From Thermoplasmatota archaeon (lineage in GTDB: Archaea; Thermoplasmatota; Thermoplasmata; UBA10834): a DNA stretch of 6,891 nucleotides. The stretch's first letter is position 1. Each line of letters begins with the position of its first letter. This document shows positions 5,061 through 6,891 of the stretch, one piece after another. Where the stretch lies: assembly GCA_022848805.1 (NCBI GenBank), contig JAJISI010000066.1, positions 1 through 6,891 on the forward strand. Reading direction: 5' to 3'. The notes below the pieces were generated by a model. It did no database searches and was not told the origin of the DNA. It saw only the letters and a list, made by a program, of their open reading frames with translations. Made by a program: the position numbers and the translations under genes.

Positions 5061-6296
5061 ATTTCCTGCGAGGCGACCGATGAGGTATGTCGGTTTGGCA
5101 GAATCGACCACGACGTCGTAGAACCTCCTCAGAGGGAGGTCGTCGACGACAACGACCTGCCTGTAGTCGTCCGTACGTAGTATGGTACTGTCATTCTTCC
5201 CGCGCTCAGTCGCGAACGCGCGCCTCTCGGACCCGACGAACCGCTCGTTCCCTGCAAGGGATACCTCGAACCTCGTCTCTGTAAGTTCCCTGGAACGGTC
5301 CTTCGCCTTCCACCCGACGATTCCGCGTCCAGACTCGAACGCCTTCGTTCCAGGACGCGGCGAGTATCTCGTCACATTGACGATATCCGGCTGAACGCGC
5401 CTCACCAATGCGAGGTTCGCCTCGTGATCCTCGTCGGTCTCCCCCGGATACCCGACGATCAGATCCGTCGAAAGCGTCAGCTCAGGAACGACGGAGCGGA
5501 ATGAGGAGACCATCTTCTCGAAATCTGCGAGTGTGTAGCGCCGCCCCATCTCGGAGAGCAGCCCGTCACTCGCGCTCTGCACCGGAAGATGCAGGAACTT
5601 GAACACGCGGGCGTCCGAGAACGCGCCTGGAAGACTATCCAGGAGCGGCAGGACACTGCTCGGGGTCATCATCCCGACCCTCATCCTGAAATCGCCCCCT
5701 ATCTCGCCGATGGACTCCATCAGCCGTACCAGATCCGACCCGATGTCGAGCCCGTATGCAGCGGAGTCTTGCGCTGTTAGGCGGATCTCCAGAGGCCCTT
5801 CGCGGACTTCATCGGCGACCTTGGCGACAATCCCCTCCGGCTGTCTGCTTCTAAGGTCTCCCCTCGCAAGGCGCGTGATACAATACGAACACTCTCCTCT
5901 GCAGCCCGTGGCGATCGGCACGATCGAGAAGCCGGAAACACCGCCGTCCACCTCATCGACCGACGGGGAACCCACTCGTCCGACCAGCTCCGCGAAGGAC
6001 TCGAGGTCCCCGGGAGGGACGAACTCAGCGGAAGGCAACACCGCCTGGGCAGCCTCCCTCCGGGCAGTCGCCATACAACCGGTCACGATGACCCTCCCGG
6101 ATGAAGAGAGCGCCTTCAAACGCCTGAGCATCCTGTTCTCCGTCGCCTCAATCACAACGCATGCGACGAGGACCGAGAGATCTGCATCTCCAGGGTCGGA
6201 GGTCATGCTCCAGCCGAGGGACAGCAGGAGGTCCTTGACCTCACAGGCTTCCCCCTGATTCAAAGTGCATCCATATGACTCGATGTATGCGCGCAT
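5055..6296 (-). CDS. mtaB: tRNA t6A37 methylthiotransferase, MtaB/CDKAL1 type
   Basis: This radical-SAM enzyme adds a methylthio group to C2 of t6A37, giving ms2t6A in ANN-decoding tRNAs. The 413-residue product has the three usual parts. The N-terminal methylthiotransferase domain (about 1-110) has cluster cysteines Cys10 (ESYGCTLNQGE), Cys46 and Cys74 (VTGCMA). The radical-SAM core has the Cys132-x3-Cys136-x2-Cys139 motif in TGCRGECSYCITRLARG, plus LHLPVQSASD and LIVGYPGETDEDHEANL. A C-terminal TRAM-like RNA-binding region spans about 350-413. The frame is open for 46 codons upstream, but the ATG at 6296 gives the family N-terminus and has GGAGG (6302-6306) 5 nt before it. It acts on the product of KEOPS, whose Pcc1 subunit is encoded nearby. 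The sequence around Cys46 (VLVACVVIEATE) departs from the usual NTC form. MiaB-type specificity is less likely in Archaea. Confidence 0.92.
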   Translation of the reverse strand: MRAYIESYGCTLNQGEACEVKDLLLSLGWSMTSDPGDADLSVLVACVVIEATENRMLRRLKALSSSGRVIVTGCMATARREAAQAVLPSAEFVPPGDLESFAELVGRVGSPSVDEVDGGVSGFSIVPIATGCRGECSYCITRLARGDLRSRQPEGIVAKVADEVREGPLEIRLTAQDSAAYGLDIGSDLVRLMESIGEIGGDFRMRVGMMTPSSVLPLLDSLPGAFSDARVFKFLHLPVQSASDGLLSEMGRRYTLADFEKMVSSFRSVVPELTLSTDLIVGYPGETDEDHEANLALVRRVQPDIVNVTRYSPRPGTKAFESGRGIVGWKAKDRSRELTETRFEVSLAGNERFVGSERRAFATERGKNDSTILRTDDYRQVVVVDDLPLRRFYDVVVDSAKPTYLIGRLAGNR

Positions 6297-6317
6297 CCGA
6301 GCCTCCAACGCTGCAGA

Positions 6318-6331
6318 CCGTAATACTGTTT
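6318..6331 (-). promoter_or_regulatory. Candidate TATA element for mtaB, poorly spaced
   Basis: The minus strand reads AACAGTATTACGG, about 28 nt before the mtaB ATG. That would give a leaderless message and leave the clear GGAGG site (6302-6306) outside the transcript, so the two signals conflict. The A/T patch at 6391-6399, read leftwards as CAAATATGA, would give a leader near 70 nt that includes the GGAGG and may be the real promoter. Confidence 0.25.
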
Positions 6332-6390
6332 TCCGCCACGAGAAGGTCGACGAAACAGCCTTAGGCTGCCCGATACCATGGTGGATAGGT

Positions 6391-6399
6391 TCATATTTG
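6391..6399 (+). promoter_or_regulatory. TATA-like element for the coiled-coil gene
   Basis: TCATATTTG is centred about 33 nt before the ATG at 6428, so initiation would fall about 7 nt before that codon. It sits in the 131-nt gap between divergent mtaB and the coiled-coil gene, and its reverse could drive mtaB. Confidence 0.4.
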
Positions 6400-6427
6400 C
6401 GCACGTCGGTCAACGTGCCCGAGGAAC

Positions 6428-6640
6428 ATGTCATCCATGAAGCAGGCGAAGAGGTACTCCTCCCAGGTCAACAACTACGAGCATTCGGCCAAAAGACGCG
6501 CCAAGGCTGCGAAGCTGAGAGCGAAGGCCGCCAGGCTGCGGGAGCAGGTCGCCAAACACGACGCTAAGATCAGGAAACTGCAGCGGAAGATAGCGGAGCT
6601 TGAGAGGCGCGCTGCACAGATGGCAGGAGACACGGCCTGA
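6428..6640 (+). CDS. Small basic coiled-coil protein, unrecognised
   Basis: This is a 70-residue, very basic, alanine-rich helical protein of no family I recognise. From about residue 18 to 65 it is one continuous predicted coiled coil. It includes two near-identical adjacent heptads, RAKAAKL and RAKAARL, then REQVAKHDAKIRKLQRKIAELERRAAQ, where Leu, Ile and Val recur at heptad spacing. It has no cysteine, signal peptide or membrane helix. The ATG at 6428 is preceded by GAGG (6421-6424) at short spacing; a second in-frame ATG at 6437 is an alternative with 12-nt spacing. A TATA-like element about 33 nt upstream supports expression. The charge and the helix would suit nucleic-acid or ribosome binding, but that is inference. 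The frame is coherent, so I think it is real. Confidence 0.68.
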   Translation: MSSMKQAKRYSSQVNNYEHSAKRRAKAAKLRAKAARLREQVAKHDAKIRKLQRKIAELERRAAQMAGDTA

Positions 6641-6664
6641 GCCTGTATCGCCAGGAAACGCGAA

Positions 6665-6674
6665 CATATATATA
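6665..6674 (+). promoter_or_regulatory. TATA box of the right-edge gene
   Basis: CATATATATA is the cleanest TATA box in the window. Its centre is about 58 nt before the ATG at 6728, so a start of transcription near 6696 would give a leader of about 32 nt containing a G-rich ribosome-like site at 6712-6720. Confidence 0.65.
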
Positions 6675-6727
6675 CGTTAAACAGGATATTGTCAGACAAT
6701 CGTCATACGACGGGATGGGGTACTATA

Positions 6728-6891
6728 ATGAAGAGAAGATCGGCTGTTCCCCTCGCGATAAGCAGCATAGACCACTCGGGTCAGAACGTGATGAGAAGGA
6801 CGAGGAAGCTCAAGGTTTCTGGAGCGGACGTCGAGAGCCAGAGATTCCTAGGCAAGCTTGCAGAGAACAGGATGAGGATCGAGAAGATAGA
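6728..6891 (+). CDS. Unrecognised basic protein, C-terminus beyond the right edge
   Basis: Fifty-four residues of a plus-strand gene are visible before the right edge. I do not recognise the family. The N-terminus MKRRSAVPLAISSIDHSGQN is followed by a very basic segment (MRRTRKLKVSG) and a mixed-charge, probably helical stretch (ADVESQRFLGKLAENRMRIEKI). There is no signal peptide or membrane helix in this part. The ATG at 6728 is preceded by GGGATGGGG at 7 nt and by the TATA box at 6665-6674, which makes it the first gene of its own transcript. The short inverted repeat CGTC-atac-GACG (6701-6712) lies in the leader and could be incidental. A cytoplasmic nucleic-acid-associated protein would fit the charge, but no function can be assigned. 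Confidence 0.65.
   Translation, partial: MKRRSAVPLAISSIDHSGQNVMRRTRKLKVSGADVESQRFLGKLAENRMRIEKI

Noticed and set aside
5599..6258. Long plus-strand frame opposite mtaB
   Set aside because: It lies wholly on the reverse of a well-supported radical-SAM gene, is low-complexity Ser/Pro/Arg-rich, and is explained by codon bias on the other strand.
5055..6434. Longer mtaB starting at 6434
   Set aside because: The extra 46 residues do not resemble the family, and a GGAGG site directly precedes the ATG at 6296, where the family N-terminus begins.
6642..6655. CCTG/CAGG hairpin after the coiled-coil gene
   Set aside because: Only four base pairs with no T run following, so it is expected by chance.
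1..6891. Mobile element, CRISPR array, phage or defence system
   Set aside because: No transposase, integrase, spaced direct repeats or defence-family proteins were found; recognised genes are mostly housekeeping.

Overview
The window is archaeal chromosomal DNA, probably from a euryarchaeote or Thermoplasmatota relative. The evidence is an archaeal-type tRNA-guanine transglycosylase (archaeosine pathway), a Pcc1 subunit of KEOPS, Pth2-type peptidyl-tRNA hydrolase, DUF99 and DUF1616 proteins, a tRNA gene without an encoded CCA end, and A/T-rich TATA-like elements about 25-35 nt upstream of starts with short or absent leaders. The lineage within Archaea cannot be fixed from the sequence alone. 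The DNA is GC-rich and gene-dense; no stretch longer than about 130 bases lacks a gene.

Layout. Bases 1-1815 hold a minus-strand operon read right to left: a DUF1616-like membrane protein, pth2 (overlapping it by 14 nt), a DUF99 protein with an endonuclease V-like fold, and an unrecognised protein cut by the left edge. Across a 125-nt divergent promoter region lies plus-strand tgtA (1941-3895), whose reading frame is broken once near 2449. It converges with the small minus-strand pcc1 (3902-4141). A second divergent region (4142-4215) separates pcc1 from a plus-strand pair: a nitroreductase-family flavoprotein and a two-helix membrane protein. The stop codon of the latter coincides with the 3' end of a minus-strand tRNA-Gln(UUG). 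Upstream of the tRNA on the same strand is a radical-SAM methylthiotransferase of the MtaB/CDKAL1 type (5055-6296). A third divergent region leads to a small basic coiled-coil protein (6428-6640) and, behind a clear TATA box, an unrecognised gene cut by the right edge.

How it fits together. The theme is tRNA maturation and recycling. TgtA puts the archaeosine precursor base into position 15. KEOPS (Pcc1) makes t6A at A37, and MtaB methylthiolates that same t6A to ms2t6A. Pth2 rescues peptidyl-tRNAs. The genes lie in several separate transcription units, so this is a functional neighbourhood rather than one operon. I found no mobile element, CRISPR array, phage gene or clear sign of a new system. 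The most unusual points are the single frameshift in an otherwise intact tgtA, the CDS/tRNA-Gln overlap, and the unassigned small proteins.
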